A DNA stretch of 64,000 nucleotides from Holtermannia corniformis. Lineage: Eukaryota > Basidiomycota > Tremellomycetes > Holtermanniales. The notes below the pieces were generated by a model. It was not told the origin of the DNA, made no database searches, and saw only the letters and a list, made by a program, of their open reading frames with translations. Shown here in pieces: positions 44,566 to 56,500 of this stretch. The DNA is taken from assembly GCA_001599935.1 (NCBI GenBank), contig BCIJ01000046.1:35185-99184 (forward strand), written 5' to 3'. Positions within the stretch are counted from its first letter, which is position 1; the number at the start of each line of letters is the position of its first letter. Both the position numbers and the translations under genes were made by a program.

Positions 44566-44922
44566 TCACGCATTTGTGACAGTGTAGGGTATTTCTTCCC
44601 CGTGCTCAGTGTAGCAATACGCTTCGTTTTGCCGCAGGTCGCGCGCTTCTGGGTGCACGCTGAGCCACGCCCACCAACTGAGTTGATCTGTATGCGTCGT
44701 TGTGGCATTGCCCCCGCTGACTGACTGAGAGCCGACATTTGCCTCCAGATATTGTCTGGCGGGTGCGTTGGTCGAAGACTGCGTTGGATCACACTTGTTC
44801 AGCAGCGCCGATTTGTTCGAGGTCACGAAGCGGATTGCCCCACCGTCGTGCTGTACGCAGTCGTGAAACGTCTTCCTGTCTACCGTGCGAAGTCGCGTAA
44901 GGAAGTCATCGACACTAGACAT
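44566..44922 (-). CDS. unknown 118-residue protein, tandem paralogue 1
   Basis: Single exon, MSSVDDFLTRLRTVDRKTF to EIPYTVTNA. It aligns along its whole length with the gene at 45291-45635, sharing the blocks DFLxxLRxxDRxTF, LCDP/KCDP, ARxYL, QLxWWxWLSxHP, LRxxEAYCxTE and PYTxxN. The shared end at PYTxxN plus stop supports this frame, although another frame remains open downstream to 44406. No signal or membrane segment. Family not recognised. Confidence 0.55.
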   Translation of the reverse strand: MSSVDDFLTRLRTVDRKTFHDCVQHDGGAIRFVTSNKSALLNKCDPTQSSTNAPARQYLEANVGSQSVSGGNATTTHTDQLSWWAWLSVHPEARDLRQNEAYCYTEHGEEIPYTVTNA

Positions 44923-45290
44923 GGCTGAGACGGGTTGGTCGTGAGAAGCGACGAGGTGCTATATACCGTATGTTCACCGCCAGATCGGAGAGGAGAGGAA
45001 GAATTACTGCGGCAGTGTAGATCCCGACCAGAACGGATGGTGAGGGAATCGGCGCTCAAAAAATAAAATAGTTCTGCACCCTTTCATATACGGCTTTACC
45101 TCGGCCTCGCCAAAGCCAGCAAGGCAGTCTCCCTTGTTCAAACGTCGACGGCTAAAGGAAGATCGTCTGCGGACTCGCGATTTGCAGCTTTGGTGTGCGC
45201 CGATGTCCAGGTGTCATAAGTCGGCTTCAGCGGGTACAAATTTACCTGCTACGCGAGATAGATTGCTTCTACCGACTCTGTGTGCGCTCT

Positions 45291-45635
45291 TCAAATGTTC
45301 GAGATAGTGTAAGGAAGCTGCTTGTCCGTTTCTGTCAGACAGTACGCTTCACTCCGCCTCAATTCCGCCTCCGTGGGATGCGTACTGAGCCATAGCCACC
45401 AAAGCAGCTGTTCGGCATTACCCGTCGCTAGTCCGGGCTCCACATGAGTTTTCAAGTACGCTCTGGCGTCCCGGTTCTCCTGGGAGTGGTTCGGGTCGCA
45501 TAGCTCGAGCAGATCGTCTCGACGGTTGTGCACGAACGCGATCGCCGCTTTCGAGTCCTGGAAGTTTGCTTGGAACGTAGCCCTGTCCAGCTTGCGCAGG
45601 TCGGAAAGAAAGGCGTCGATAGTCGCCCACGACAT
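45291..45635 (-). CDS. unknown 114-residue protein, tandem paralogue 2
   Basis: Starts MSWATIDAFLSDLRKLDRAT and ends LPYTISNI. It is the paralogue of 44566-44922 in the same orientation, about 370 bp away. Roughly half the positions agree by eye, with a short gap where paralogue 1 has a Ser/Thr-rich insertion. The Trp-rich block LLWWLWLSTHP is the best conserved. Function unknown; it looks like a soluble helical protein. Confidence 0.55.
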   Translation of the reverse strand: MSWATIDAFLSDLRKLDRATFQANFQDSKAAIAFVHNRRDDLLELCDPNHSQENRDARAYLKTHVEPGLATGNAEQLLWWLWLSTHPTEAELRRSEAYCLTETDKQLPYTISNI

Positions 45636-46094
45636 GTCTGATCTGACGCTTAACGTGTCTATTGACACAGCGTAGCATACCCTGGGACCGTATATATGAG
45701 TCCGGGTTCGGGTGGCGACAAGAAGACGTTCGTGAACCCTGGGACTCAATCGGGATCAAAGGGCAGATGTCTCGATCAGAAGGCAGCCACCCATGTCTGA
45801 GAGCGGTCCACTGTGTGAAAGGCATCAAGGTGGGGACGTCATATTTGAGAACCGATCCTTTGTACCGCGTCATCAGGGACGAGTGTCATCTGGTTCATAA
45901 ACAGCTTTTTGACAGGTGTGGGTATGTACTGTCGGACGGCAGCGCCTCGTTGAGCCAACGCACAGCACTGATATGCCACTAACGAGCAGACGATATCAAC
46001 ACGGAGCGCTACATCGACGGCTTCCTACACATTATGTACACTGTTCACAATCATCCAAACGCCTCTGCGAACCTTTCCTGGCCACGGTTCCCGA
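45636..46094. other. intergenic, nothing recognised
   Basis: About 460 bp between paralogue 2 and the stomatin stop, without recognisable features. Confidence 0.4.
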
Positions 46095-47699
46095 ATCACA
46101 ACTGCGCCATGGAACTGATGAGACCGGCGTTCATTGCCAAGTTGGGTTCGGCGTGAGCGCCTTCCTGGTTGGCGGCCGAGTTCGAAGCCGCACCCTGCTG
46201 AGGCGTGCCATCGAACGCGCCGGCGCCCATACCGACCAAGTTCATAGGGACTGCATATTAGCTGCAGTTTGCCTGCCGTAGAATAACACGTACCGAAGAT
46301 GACTTTCGAACCCTGGCCCCGGGCCATGTTCTGGAGTGCGTCGAGCTGGCGGATTTGCATGGCTGGTGCAGACGAGAGGATCTGGGTGAGGGTCAGCGTG
46401 AAAACTGCGAAAGTAGGTCAGTAGCCGAGTACGCACATCGGCGGCTAGGAGCGGTCGTTAGCATTGATCGAACTTGCGGACGCGAGCCAGACTGACCTTG
46501 GCGCATGAGCTTGGCGGCGTCGACTTCGGCACGCGCCGCAATGACCTTTGCTTCACCAATGCGCTTCTCTGTCCAAACGTCAGTACCCATCCCCCGTGCA
46601 TGGACCCGACAACGGACGCGTGGCAGCACTGCTCAAGCTCTGCTGCAACTCCTCCGAGAACCTCAAGTCCCTCAACAGGATACTCTCAATGTTGACGCCC
46701 CACTTCTCGGCCGGTCCTTCGACAATCTCTTGGATCTCGGCCGCGAGGCCCTCACGGTCCGTCAGGACGTTTTGAAGGACGCGAGCGCCAACGACCTGGC
46801 GCAGGGTCGTCTGAGCGCGTTCGACGAGCGCCTGGCGGACATCGGCGATGCCAAACGCGGCGCGGTACGGGTTAACAACGTGCCAGCAGAGGACCGAATC
46901 GACTTCAATGTTGACATTGTCGCGCGTGACGCAGATTTGCGAAGAGACCGCGCTGTGCTTTGTGAGCTTGGCTGAGGGCAGTAGGGAGCAGATGCGGCGT
47001 ACGTGATTTGGATCCTGACATCCTAAGCGAGTGTCAATATGCATTCGGTAGGGATCGGTCTCGTGACACTCACCACTGTGCGGATCGACTCGGAGCATAC
47101 GTTGACGTTGACCAAGCCGGGGTCGACAGCCTAGTAAACGTCAGCTTGACTACATGGCCACCCTATCCAACCGCCACCGACCTTGTAGAAACTACCGAGA
47201 CGGCTGACGAGGCCGACGTTACCCTGCACGACGCGATTGTACGGGTTCGGGCAAGGGCAGCATGGGATGGCGCCGATCGCACCGATGATGCACCCAAGGC
47301 CCGAGATGAAAGTGCCGTAGAACCCGTGCTCGACTGAACCGAGTCCCATGTCTTGCGCGTACGAAGGCTGCATCCTGCGCAAGACGGTCAGCCCGAGGTG
47401 AGTGGCGATGTGGCACGGATCGACATACTCGGATCGACGAAGCGGTTGCACAGTCTGTGAAAGGCGGTCAGCAGTGGCGACAGTGGACGATCGCGCAAGC
47501 GGTGAGAACGCACAATCAAGCCTTGGCCTGCATGAGACGTGCGGCTCGGCTGGCGCACCGGGACATCATCCGTCACGAATCGATCCTCATCGTCGCTGCC
47601 TTGGCGTTTCCCACTGGCATTGTTGATCGGGTGCACGGCCGTGCCGTCGTGGGACGAAGCCGAAGCAGGCGACTTGTATGCTGGCGATGGACCTGACAT
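46095..47699 (-). CDS. stomatin-family (SPFH/band 7) membrane protein
   Basis: Starts MSGPSPAYKSPASASSHDGT. A hydrophobic hairpin region, FISGLGCIIGAIGAIPCCPC, is followed by NPYNRVVQGNVGLVSRLGSF, the hallmark of eukaryotic stomatins. The SPFH domain continues with ICVTRDNVNIEVDSVLCWHV, NPYRAAFGIADVRQALVERA and QTTLRQVVGARVLQNVL. The coiled-coil end holds RIGE, KVIAARAEVDAAKLMRQ and IRQLDALQNMARG, with a last exon VPMNLVGMGAGAF ending SSMAQL. Stomatins oligomerise on the cytosolic face of membranes and organise lipid microdomains. Many short introns. Divergent from the gene at 48207. Confidence 0.88.
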
Positions 47700-48206
47700 T
47701 GATGTGAGTGTTTAGACTGTAGATGTTGCGTGAGAGTGTTTGGCCTTGGCTGGCCGGGTACTTGTACAATCCGCGGTGGCGAAAACCGGCCGATGCCCAG
47801 CAATCAAGCCAAGGCTCGGCACGGCGCATGACATCAGCCTGGCCGGTTCAAGCTTCCTTGCGCTCGCCGCGAGCTGCCAAGGTCTGCGATGGGCAGGATC
47901 GGCACCGGCAAGGGCTATGCATAGCAAACGGTGCGACGGCACTGCCACTGCCAAAGGATTGCTCGGTCCGTCCGTAGCGGATCCGGCAGCAAAGGGTCAA
48001 GCTGGGACTTACGGCACTGGCTGGGCGCATTGTTAGGTGCGCGAGACCAGTCGTTAGGTATGCAGCCGATCACGCTAACGCCCTGGTAGGCGCGGGCAGA
48101 GTATCACGTGGCTCGGCTGGGACCCGCGTGGTCCACCTGAAGCGTACTGATAGCGTCAACTCGGTCCCTTCTCTCTGGTCTTGTCGGCTGATCAACTTGG
48201 ACAGCC

Positions 48207-49488
48207 ATGAAGACACTCGGCGCAGCGCTGACACTGCTCACGGCACTAGCGTCGCTGACCGGCCCATCCAAAGCCAAATAGTCTGTCGATCAGCGGACAA
48301 CTTGCCGCACGCGCGCTGACGATGAGCTCTCAAGCTTCTCAGCAGGCTGGCAGCCCGGCCAACCGACAGCAAAGCTCTCGGCATCTAGCGCGGGCGCGAC
48401 TTACACACCTCATCAACTTCACACGCCCACCCAACCCGCTAGCGCAAGCAAAGCACGGCCGACTCGACCTGTGCAACCGCAATCGTTCTCCGAGACGCTC
48501 TTGCGCAAGTTTGCGGCCTTGACGGGATTGGCGCCATCTGGAGCGGATCGAATGGATACGGCACCGAGTCTGGACAAGTATAGCTGGGCACAGGACGAGG
48601 TTGAGGGCGTCGAGCGGTTGACAGATGGGAACTGGGAGGATGAGGTAGTGTATGAGCGTCTTGGGTTTGGCGAGGATAGAGTCTGGGTTATCATTCTGTG
48701 AGTATGCCTGCTATGGTCCGATGATACGTTCAGCTGCGTATCACACCAACCAGTGGACTGACAGCAGCACAGACACGGCCCGCCCCGCGACACCCTGACC
48801 CCGCCATACTATGACGCACACACCAACGCTACTGCTCTGGCGCACAAGAATGGCGATCTGCCTCATGTCAAGTGGGCGAGGATGGACTATATCACAGAGA
48901 GCGTCCTGTCGACGCGGTGGCTCATCTTCAGGTAAGTCCTAGTCCCTAGTGCCGTGCCGCCAGTCGCCCGCGCGAGCCTTGCGGCATGCAAAGTACTGCA
49001 GTCTACTTGATTGTGTGTCACAGCAGTTACTGACCGCACCAGACCACCCTACATCATCATCGCAACCAACCGCGGTCAAACCCTCCGGTTCCTCCACCCC
49101 AGCGCAATCGTACCGAACGGCGAGCTCCTCTATCGCTTCATGAAAGAACGCGCGTGGGACCAAGTGCCCGTCTGGGAGAGTGATTGGGCACCCGGTGGGA
49201 GCCGGTCAGTCCCCGATCCCTACCCCACTTGCGTCTCGCTCACACACGGACCCCAGCGCGTGGCTCGTGAATCTCTGGATCGATCTTTCAACCCGGTTCG
49301 CGACGTTGACGGGCGGGATCCCGAGCTGGATCGCTTTGCTGTTGACGGGCATGGTGACGAATACGGTCTTGAAGGCGTGTCATCGGGGTGGTGGGGCCAA
49401 GCAGGCACAAGTCAAGTTGAAGGGACAAGCGGCCAAACCTACTGCGCCGACATCTGCAGCCAAAGTGGACGAGACAAAAGCAAGATAG
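48207..49488 (+). CDS. conserved-looking ER membrane protein, possibly thioredoxin-like
   Basis: The N-terminus MKTLGAALTLLTALASLTGP is a signal peptide. A 5' intron (GTCTGTC...CTCAAG) removes an in-frame TAG just after it. The luminal part holds ERLGFGEDRVWVIIL, HVKWARMDYITESVLSTRWL and RPPYIIIATNRGQTLRFLHP, a pattern that could be a thioredoxin-like fold, but no CxxC is present. A C-terminal span, GGIPSWIALLLTGMVTNTVL, is followed by a Lys/Ala-rich tail. This predicts a type I membrane protein of the secretory pathway. Four introns. No family name is assigned with confidence. Confidence 0.6.
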
Positions 49489-49636
49489 GGAACGGACACA
49501 TGCATCTCTCAGATTAGCCACATTCCGCCTGCAGTGGTTCACAGATCGACCATGTACATGATAAGACTTATATACACTGTATAGCCAGCAACCAGATCTC
49601 ACAGCACACCTCTGCCATCTTACCTGTCCAGCATAA

Positions 49637-50790
49637 TCACAGCATCGTCGTCGTCGGCCTGAGCGCGCTTTCCATTTTCTCCTTGAAGCTCGGGATATTG
49701 GCCCAGACCCCTGGCGGAAGCACGACTTCAGCCACAAAGTCGAGCACGCCTGGGATCGAGGGTGGGAGCGGGGGCAGGGGTGGCCGGGGTTCGAGGCCGT
49801 TCCACGCTGGCAATCTCAGTGACCGCGGTGACAGTGAAAGTGAGAGACTGACTGTGTACACTCTGCTTGGTGGGTTGGAACCCCTCGATCGGGTGAGCGG
49901 GCATGTTGTCGCGCGTGTCTTGGAGCGCGACGATTTGGACGAGGTCGCGTACGGTAAAGTTGCCGCCGTTGGTGCCGACGGTCCATGTCTGTTGCACGGT
50001 CAGTATGCGACAGATGTGACAGCAGCTGCGCTGCTGACCTCGATAATCCCGTCTTGCTCGGGAGGATAGCGGGCCGGGGCCCATGTTGCGCTGTAGAGAT
50101 AGCAGCCTGAAGGAGTGATGCTCATGTTGCTCTTGGCGTCGATAATCAGGCGCTGGTACGCTTTGAGACGCTTGCGGATGTTTGGCGCCATGGCGCTGCG
50201 CTCGGTCTCAGTCAACACCCAAAGCAAAGACTGCCAGCTTACCCCGGACGAAAGCGCTGCATCACCGTGCTGCCATGGATCTCCAGCGAAGCAGCCAGGA
50301 CCGGAGCACCATCGTACCGTCCGACCGACATCAGCCCGTCTCTGGTCCCCACACCGTGCAGATCGACGACGCAGCGACACATGAGGCCCGCCTTGTTGAA
50401 AGCCATCTCGGCCGTGAACGCGGCATCGTGCACGATCCGAGGCGCAAAGTCGTACATGTACCACAGGCGGTAGTAGAGCCGGCACGTCTTTGCAATCTTG
50501 GAGCGCTCACGCCATTCGAGGTTATGGAAGAGCGCAAAGGGGAGGGATGGATCGGGCGTCGACGCGTTGAACAGGGTACGAAGCTTGGCTGAGCTCTTGG
50601 CCGCTTTGGGCTTTGGCGGCCGGACGCCCTCTTCGACGCGCGTGCAGCGTGAGGTCGACTTGCGAGACGGAGGGAGAGGGAGAGGGACCATCCAGGCGGT
50701 GAGCACGGCGGCAGCGGCAAAGGACAGGTCCGTGCTGAGAGACGAAAGGCTGTCCTCGAGATCGGACAAGTCAAAGCTGGCAGGCGACAT
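49637..50790 (-). CDS. hypothetical protein, three exons
   Basis: Starts at the first ATG of a Ser/Asp-rich N-terminus (MSPASFDLSDLEDSLSSLST). A hydrophobic stretch LSFAAAAVLTAWMVPLPLP follows, then LPFALFHNLEWRERSKIAKT, YRLWYMYDFAPRIVHDAAF and a second exon KRLKAYQRLIIDAKSNMSIT. The last exon after a 53-nt intron encodes a Pro-rich segment and VLDFVAEVVLPPGVWANIP. An alternative last frame ends AQADDDDAVIMLDR, so the C-terminus is uncertain. Family not recognised. Confidence 0.5.
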
Positions 50791-51197
50791 GGGCTCGGAC
50801 GAATCTGTAGACGACGTCTGGATGGACGTCTGGTCGTCTGCGATACTCTCGAACAGCGTCGTCGTCTCGTCTGTGCTGTCAACGGGCAAAGGACCCTCGG
50901 AAGCTGCAGGGCGGCACGGACGACAGAGAGCAAAGCTACAGCAGCACGACCTGCTTCGACTCAGTAGCGCCCAGTGCCAGTCGTCAGCAGCTCACAGCCA
51001 ACGCAGCATCCAAACTCGTCGTCGCTAGCAACACCCCCCAAGTCCCATCAGCATGATCACAAAAAATCAACACACACGGATCGGCGCAGGGATGTGTGCA
51101 GCGGACGCGTTTCAGCTTGCGATGCACAGCGCCGACTAGGAGATCTTGGGTCGGACATGCATTCGACAGAGATACAGTATACAGCCTATCGTCCCCA

Positions 51198-53334
51198 TCA
51201 CTCGCGCGGGACAAGCTCGGAATGGCCAATCTCCCAGACCATCAACTGCCTCAGGATGGTCATGTGTTTCTGCTCAAACTCGAATTCCGTTTCCGTTGGC
51301 TCTCGACCTCGCGCGAGGGCCTCGAGCGTAATGCACGAGAACACGCCGCAGTCGAACGCATTGTCTTGTTGTGGAGAGTTCTACGTAGCTTCAGCTGCGA
51401 TCAGATGGACTGACACGCTACCCACCTCGTTCCAGTAATCCTCCCAATCACCGAGATCCAGCGTCTTGCCCTTCTTGTCCTTGTACTCGGCCACGAGATA
51501 GTCGCGCATGTGCTGCAGCGCGTGAGCACAGCGACTGTCATTAATCGGCCACGCACCTGGTAGACAGCATCGCGCGGGGTGCCCATCGAATCATAGTACT
51601 CGAACCGCTTGTCCTTCAGATTGATCGCGCCGCACGTCCAGTGCACATTGTTGAGGTTGATCGGGAAGATGATGATATCCTTTTCGAACAAATCGATCTG
51701 CAGCTGCGTCAGACCACGCCATGCTGTTCACCACCGTGCGCACCTTTTTCGTCCACCGCTTCAACCGACCCTTTTCATACCCGTCCTTGCTCAGCTTGGC
51801 GTAGAAAAAGCTGCTGAAGTAGTGCAAGCGCCGTTTGCCACCGGCATCGGCGCGCTTCTGCAGCAAGGCACCATAGTAGTTGATGACCTCGTCGTTGAGC
51901 CATTGGCCATGCTGTAGCTTGCGCAGATCGTGCGCTTTGACTTCGGCCGTGAGGCACTGCGCGTGAAAGCTCGGGTTGCCCCATGCTGCTCGGATCTGAT
52001 AACGTGAGCGACTACCTTCTGCACACCAACATCAAGCTCACGTATTTCGCTTTGTCCTTGGGCAGCTCCTCGGGGATCCACGACTTTTTCGCAAACCGTT
52101 TATCAATCCCAAGGTCGACCTTGGCAAAGTCTTTCTGCAAGGTCTCCCAAGCCGGTCGGGGATACCTGTGCAGTGGTGTGTGAGTTTGTTGCATGATTAA
52201 CCGGTTGCACGCACTGTCGAGCCTTGGTCTCCGTGTCCCGGGCTTGCTTAACAAAGTCGTCTGCTCGTCGCTGCGGTACACGAGACGGGCCGGCTGCCGC
52301 CGATGACTGTAGCTTTGAAGTGTAGGTGGTGTGGGTCACACGCACTGCAAAGTAATCATCAGCACCGTCCCATTGGAGCTACCGGGTTCTCACCTGCCGC
52401 GGGTGCTAGAATGTTGAGCAAAGCACCGTACTGATCCTTGCTGCTGATCCGAATGCCTGGTCAGGTTAGTGCTGCGCACATCAATGATACCCCAATTACT
52501 TACGATGCTGCAGCCCCGCTTGAGACACGTTGGTCGGCCTGGCCTTGCCCAAGGCAGACTTGGAAGTAGGCCCTAGCAGAGCCGCAACCATCCGCTGCTT
52601 CTCCTCTTCCTTCAAATTCATGTTGTCGATGAAACCAAGCCAAGATTTAGTATTGGTTTGAGACCGCAGGTTGGATTTGCCCGGTACCAGTCCTTTTCGT
52701 CGCCGCGAGGATCCGCCGGATGAAGTTGAAGTGGTGGAACGGGATGAGCTCGGCGAACGATTCCAGCTGCGTTCGCGAGGAGGCGCAGGTTGATTGACGT
52801 TGGGTCTTACGTCTGGTCGGCGCTTTGGTCTGGGAGTTGACGGTGTTGCGGGAAGAACTGATTGGGGACTGTCGTTGCTGGATGCACGAAGAGAGTTGAA
52901 GGGGAAGAGCTCCTCGTCGATGGCCTGTGCGGAATCGTGACTAGTTGGGAGGAGGAGACGAGTATTGGCTGGCACGGGAGTGGGTGATACTGGGGTATCT
53001 GCCGTGAGATCGATTGGTTTGTCCGTGCTGGATCCAGTCTCGTCGACTCGCAAGGATCGAATTGCATTGACGCGATCCGCCTGCGCTATCACCTCGAGCA
53101 AACTCGAGCTCGGAGCGGACTCATCAGCAAAGGACGTTGAATCTGTGCATTGTCAAACGCAAGCCCACTCGAGCCGTCCCACTCACCTGTGGGGGTCGAC
53201 GATGGCGCGAACGGGTTGTAGGAATTGACAAAGTCCCGTATGGTTTCGAACCCGAACGCAATCTTTGGCCGCTTCAGAAGTGATCCTGCCCGCACCGAGC
53301 TTCTCGAGTCGTCCTGCCTTGGCCTCTTTGCCAT
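51198..53334 (-). CDS. ULP1: Ulp1-type SUMO protease
   Basis: Starts MAKRPRQDDSRSSVRAGSLL, basic and presumably nuclear. A long low-complexity N-terminal region precedes the C48 peptidase domain. The catalytic histidine is in NLNNVHWTCGAINL, the aspartate in RFEYYDSMG, and the glutamine and cysteine in PQQDNAFDCGVFSCITLEAL. The end is ELVPRE. Ulp1 matures SUMO precursor and removes SUMO at nuclear pores. Multiple introns, including near 51397, 51495, 51700, 52000, 52170, 52350 and 52450. The start was chosen over a more upstream ATG at 53541 because it leaves a 234-bp promoter shared with PSY2. Confidence 0.9.
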
Positions 53335-53568
53335 TATGAGATGACACTGGCCATGCCTTTGAGCGTCGTTTGAAGATTTACGAGGACGACGGCCGGTGAT
53401 CGCGACGGCACGACGGTAGGGTCGGATGCCGCGTTGATCTGCACGCTTGATGCACTGGTCGCTGTCGACTTTACCACCTCGCAAGACGTTGTGGATGGTG
53501 CTCGAGACGGCGACTGAGCGTGATCCGAATCCTAATCGCATTACAAACTTATCCTAATCAGTTTCACA
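53335..53568. promoter_or_regulatory. shared intergenic region of divergent ULP1 and PSY2
   Basis: There are 234 bp between the two start codons. No specific site was recognised; regulatory content is inferred from the divergent arrangement. Confidence 0.35.
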
Positions 53569-56500
53569 ATGGCAACAACAAATCCAACTCGAGCTCGTGC
53601 GAGATTGTTGACATCGAGCAAAGACACGGTGAGCTCGCCTTCTTTCCCTCTCGGTCCCAACGCCGTCATTCGTGTCAAGAAGATATTAGCAAGTCTCCGG
53701 CAGCGAGGCCATCAGGGACGGGACCGTATGGCCGGTCTGCAGGCGACCACGACGTCGGTCGATCTGTTGGCCGACGCAGACGCCGCGGGCGATGTCGACA
53801 GCTCGTTGACACTGGGCGGGATGGAGCACAGAGAGGACGAGGATAGGATCCAGGTCGACGCAGACGACTCGGGAGGGCTCGGTAGGGAACAAACTCATGA
53901 CGGTTGGGTCGACGTTGGTGATCCGAGGAATGAGGCTGGCAAGCGAGTAAAGGTGCGTTGTATGCTTGGGCCTGGTTCCTAGTCGTCCACGTCCTGACTG
54001 TACGACATTGTTCCTCTTGCCTTGGTACCCCTTCGCATCATCGCCACCCAACCGCTTGCATCGTGATGACTATCTGCAACTCGCGTGACCGCTACAGGTG
54101 TACGAACTGCGGGACAGCTCGTGGTATGACCGCGGGACAGGACATTGCAAAGGCGTCTACGATGATCAGCTCGATGTCGCTTTGCTAGTCGTCGAAGCAG
54201 AAAGCATGTCCAAGCCAGAAGGGTCCGATTCAAGTGCGGATCAAGACGAGCCGGGTGGTTTCATCAAAGAGGGCGAAGGCGAGCCACCGCTGCTGTTGCG
54301 ATGTCGAGTGGAAAAGTCGGACATGTACAACAAGCAGCAAGGTGGGTGCAGACACTGTTCCTCGGAACGAGCTGACGTGTGTCAGATACTCTGATTGTGT
54401 GGACGGAGCCCACCGGCATGGACATCGCTCTGTCCTTTCAAGATGCCGAAGGGTGCGAAGACATCTGGGCATTCATCAGCGAGGTCCAGCGCCACCTCAA
54501 CAATATGCCTGGTCCGTATCGCCCAGGTGCGGAGGAGACACCGCTGACGATCAATGTCGCAGACGACATCAGCCATATGCCGAGCTCTTCATCCCCGATG
54601 TCCACGTCGCCGATGATGACGGCCATGTCGAGCGCCATGGGAATGAGCGATCAACGGCTCGGCTGGCAGCAGCCAAGTCTGTCCAACATCAGAGAACAAG
54701 AGGCTTGGCTGCGATCACAGGCAAAGTCGGCCATTATGCGGGAACGAGCCGTTGAGCAGATTATCGGTGATGTGCGTTGGTGGAAAAGCTAGCGGCCGTG
54801 CTGAACCTGGCGTAGGACTACATCAAGCAACTCATCGTCATCCTGCAAGAGGCCGAAGATCTCGAAAGCTTGGAAGACCTGCACGCGCTATGTTCACTGA
54901 TGCACACCATCCGTATGTTCACCGCGCCTTCTGGGCCGTGCTGATGTCTCAGTCCTACTCAACGACAATGGCATTTTCGAATACGTCTTGCAAGATGACG
55001 TGTTCATGGGCGTCGTTGGCATGCTAGAGTGTACGTCGACCGAGCTGTCGCTCGTCCGCTAATGACAATCTGTAGACGATCCAGAGTTTCCCACCCTCAA
55101 AGCCTCGTACCGGCAGTTCCTCAGCGAGAACACGCGCTTCCGTCAAGTAGTCGAGATCAAGGACGACGCTATCAGGACCAAGATTCACCAGACCTACCGC
55201 CTGCTTTACCTCAAGGACGTCGTTCTCGCCCGCGTTCTTGATGATCCCACATTCAACATCCTCAACTCCTTCGTCTTCTTCAACCAGATCGACATCATCA
55301 GCCATATACAGGGCAACGATGCGTTCCTTCGCGAGCTGTTTTCAGGCTTCCGAGAAGAGCGCGACGACAAGTCGGATGGCGACCCCGGCTTCGTGGCCGG
55401 TGATGTCAGCGCACGCCCGATCGACGAGCGCAAACGCGACGTCGTGCAGTTCCTGCACCAACTCATGCTGATGGGCAAGAACGTGCAGATTGCAAGCCGG
55501 CTGCAGCTGTATCGCAACCTGCTCGAACGGGGTCTGCTCTTTGTCTGCGAATGGGCGTTCCGGAGGCACGAATCGCCATTGCTCCACGCGGGAGCCGAGA
55601 TTCTCACCTTGGCGGTCGAGCACGACGTCGGTGCAGTCCGTCTACACGTGCTGAAAGAGGAGGAGCAACACAAGCGGACATTGGTCAAGGAGATGATCGA
55701 CCTCTTGATTGGCGCCAAGGACCTTGGCTTGAAGGCGCAGATGGCAGATACCCTGCGAACGTTGCTCGAGGTCAAGCCAGAGGGTATCGAGGTAGGTGCT
55801 CGCTCCTCGATGCGACACTGCTGACATTGAGCCAGCAACCCTTTTCAACCCGGCCAAAAGAAGGGCCCATCTCGGAAAACTTTGTCCAATACTTCTACGA
55901 GTTCTGTTGTGTTCGCCTCTTTGAGCCCGTCATGGAGTTGCCCGACTTCAAAAAAGTCAAGCGTGAGTGATTGCTGCTCCACTTGGTACATTGTACTGAT
56001 CGGTGTGCAGAAACGCCGCTGCATCTCTCACGAGAGACCGGTGCTCTTCTTCACAACCTCGTCGAACTCTTGTCCTTTTGCATCAGTCAGCATTCGCATC
56101 GATCCCAATACTATGTGCTCTCCAACCCCATCTCTACTCGTGTCGTCACCTTGCTGTATGCCAAGGAAAAGGCTCTTCGCCACGGTGGGTCTGGTTTCTT
56201 GGCTAGGCGAACTAAGGATTGAAGCATCTCAGCGGCGTTGAAGTACATCAAAGCGTGTCTCAAATCCAACAATCACTTCATGCACCGCTACGTCGTCAAG
56301 AACGACCTGGTCCTGCCGATCATGGAACTGCTCCAGGCTGAAGGCATGCGAGATAACATGTTGACATCGGCGTGCATGGATGTGTTTGACATGATACGTG
56401 CGGTGAGTCGGCGACACATGACATCAGTTCAGCGTCTGATGACTACGACAGCAAAACATGAAGCCAATCATCAACCACATCTTTGACAAGCATCGGTCAA

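Noticed and set aside
50984..51229. Minus-strand frame with CVLIFCDHADGTWGVLL as a separate small gene
   Set aside because: It has no ATG, overlaps the end of ULP1, and splicing to the neighbouring gene does not keep frame.
53335..53541. ULP1 start at 53541
   Set aside because: It would leave only 27 bp to the PSY2 start; the ATG at 53334 with MAKRPRQDDS is more plausible.
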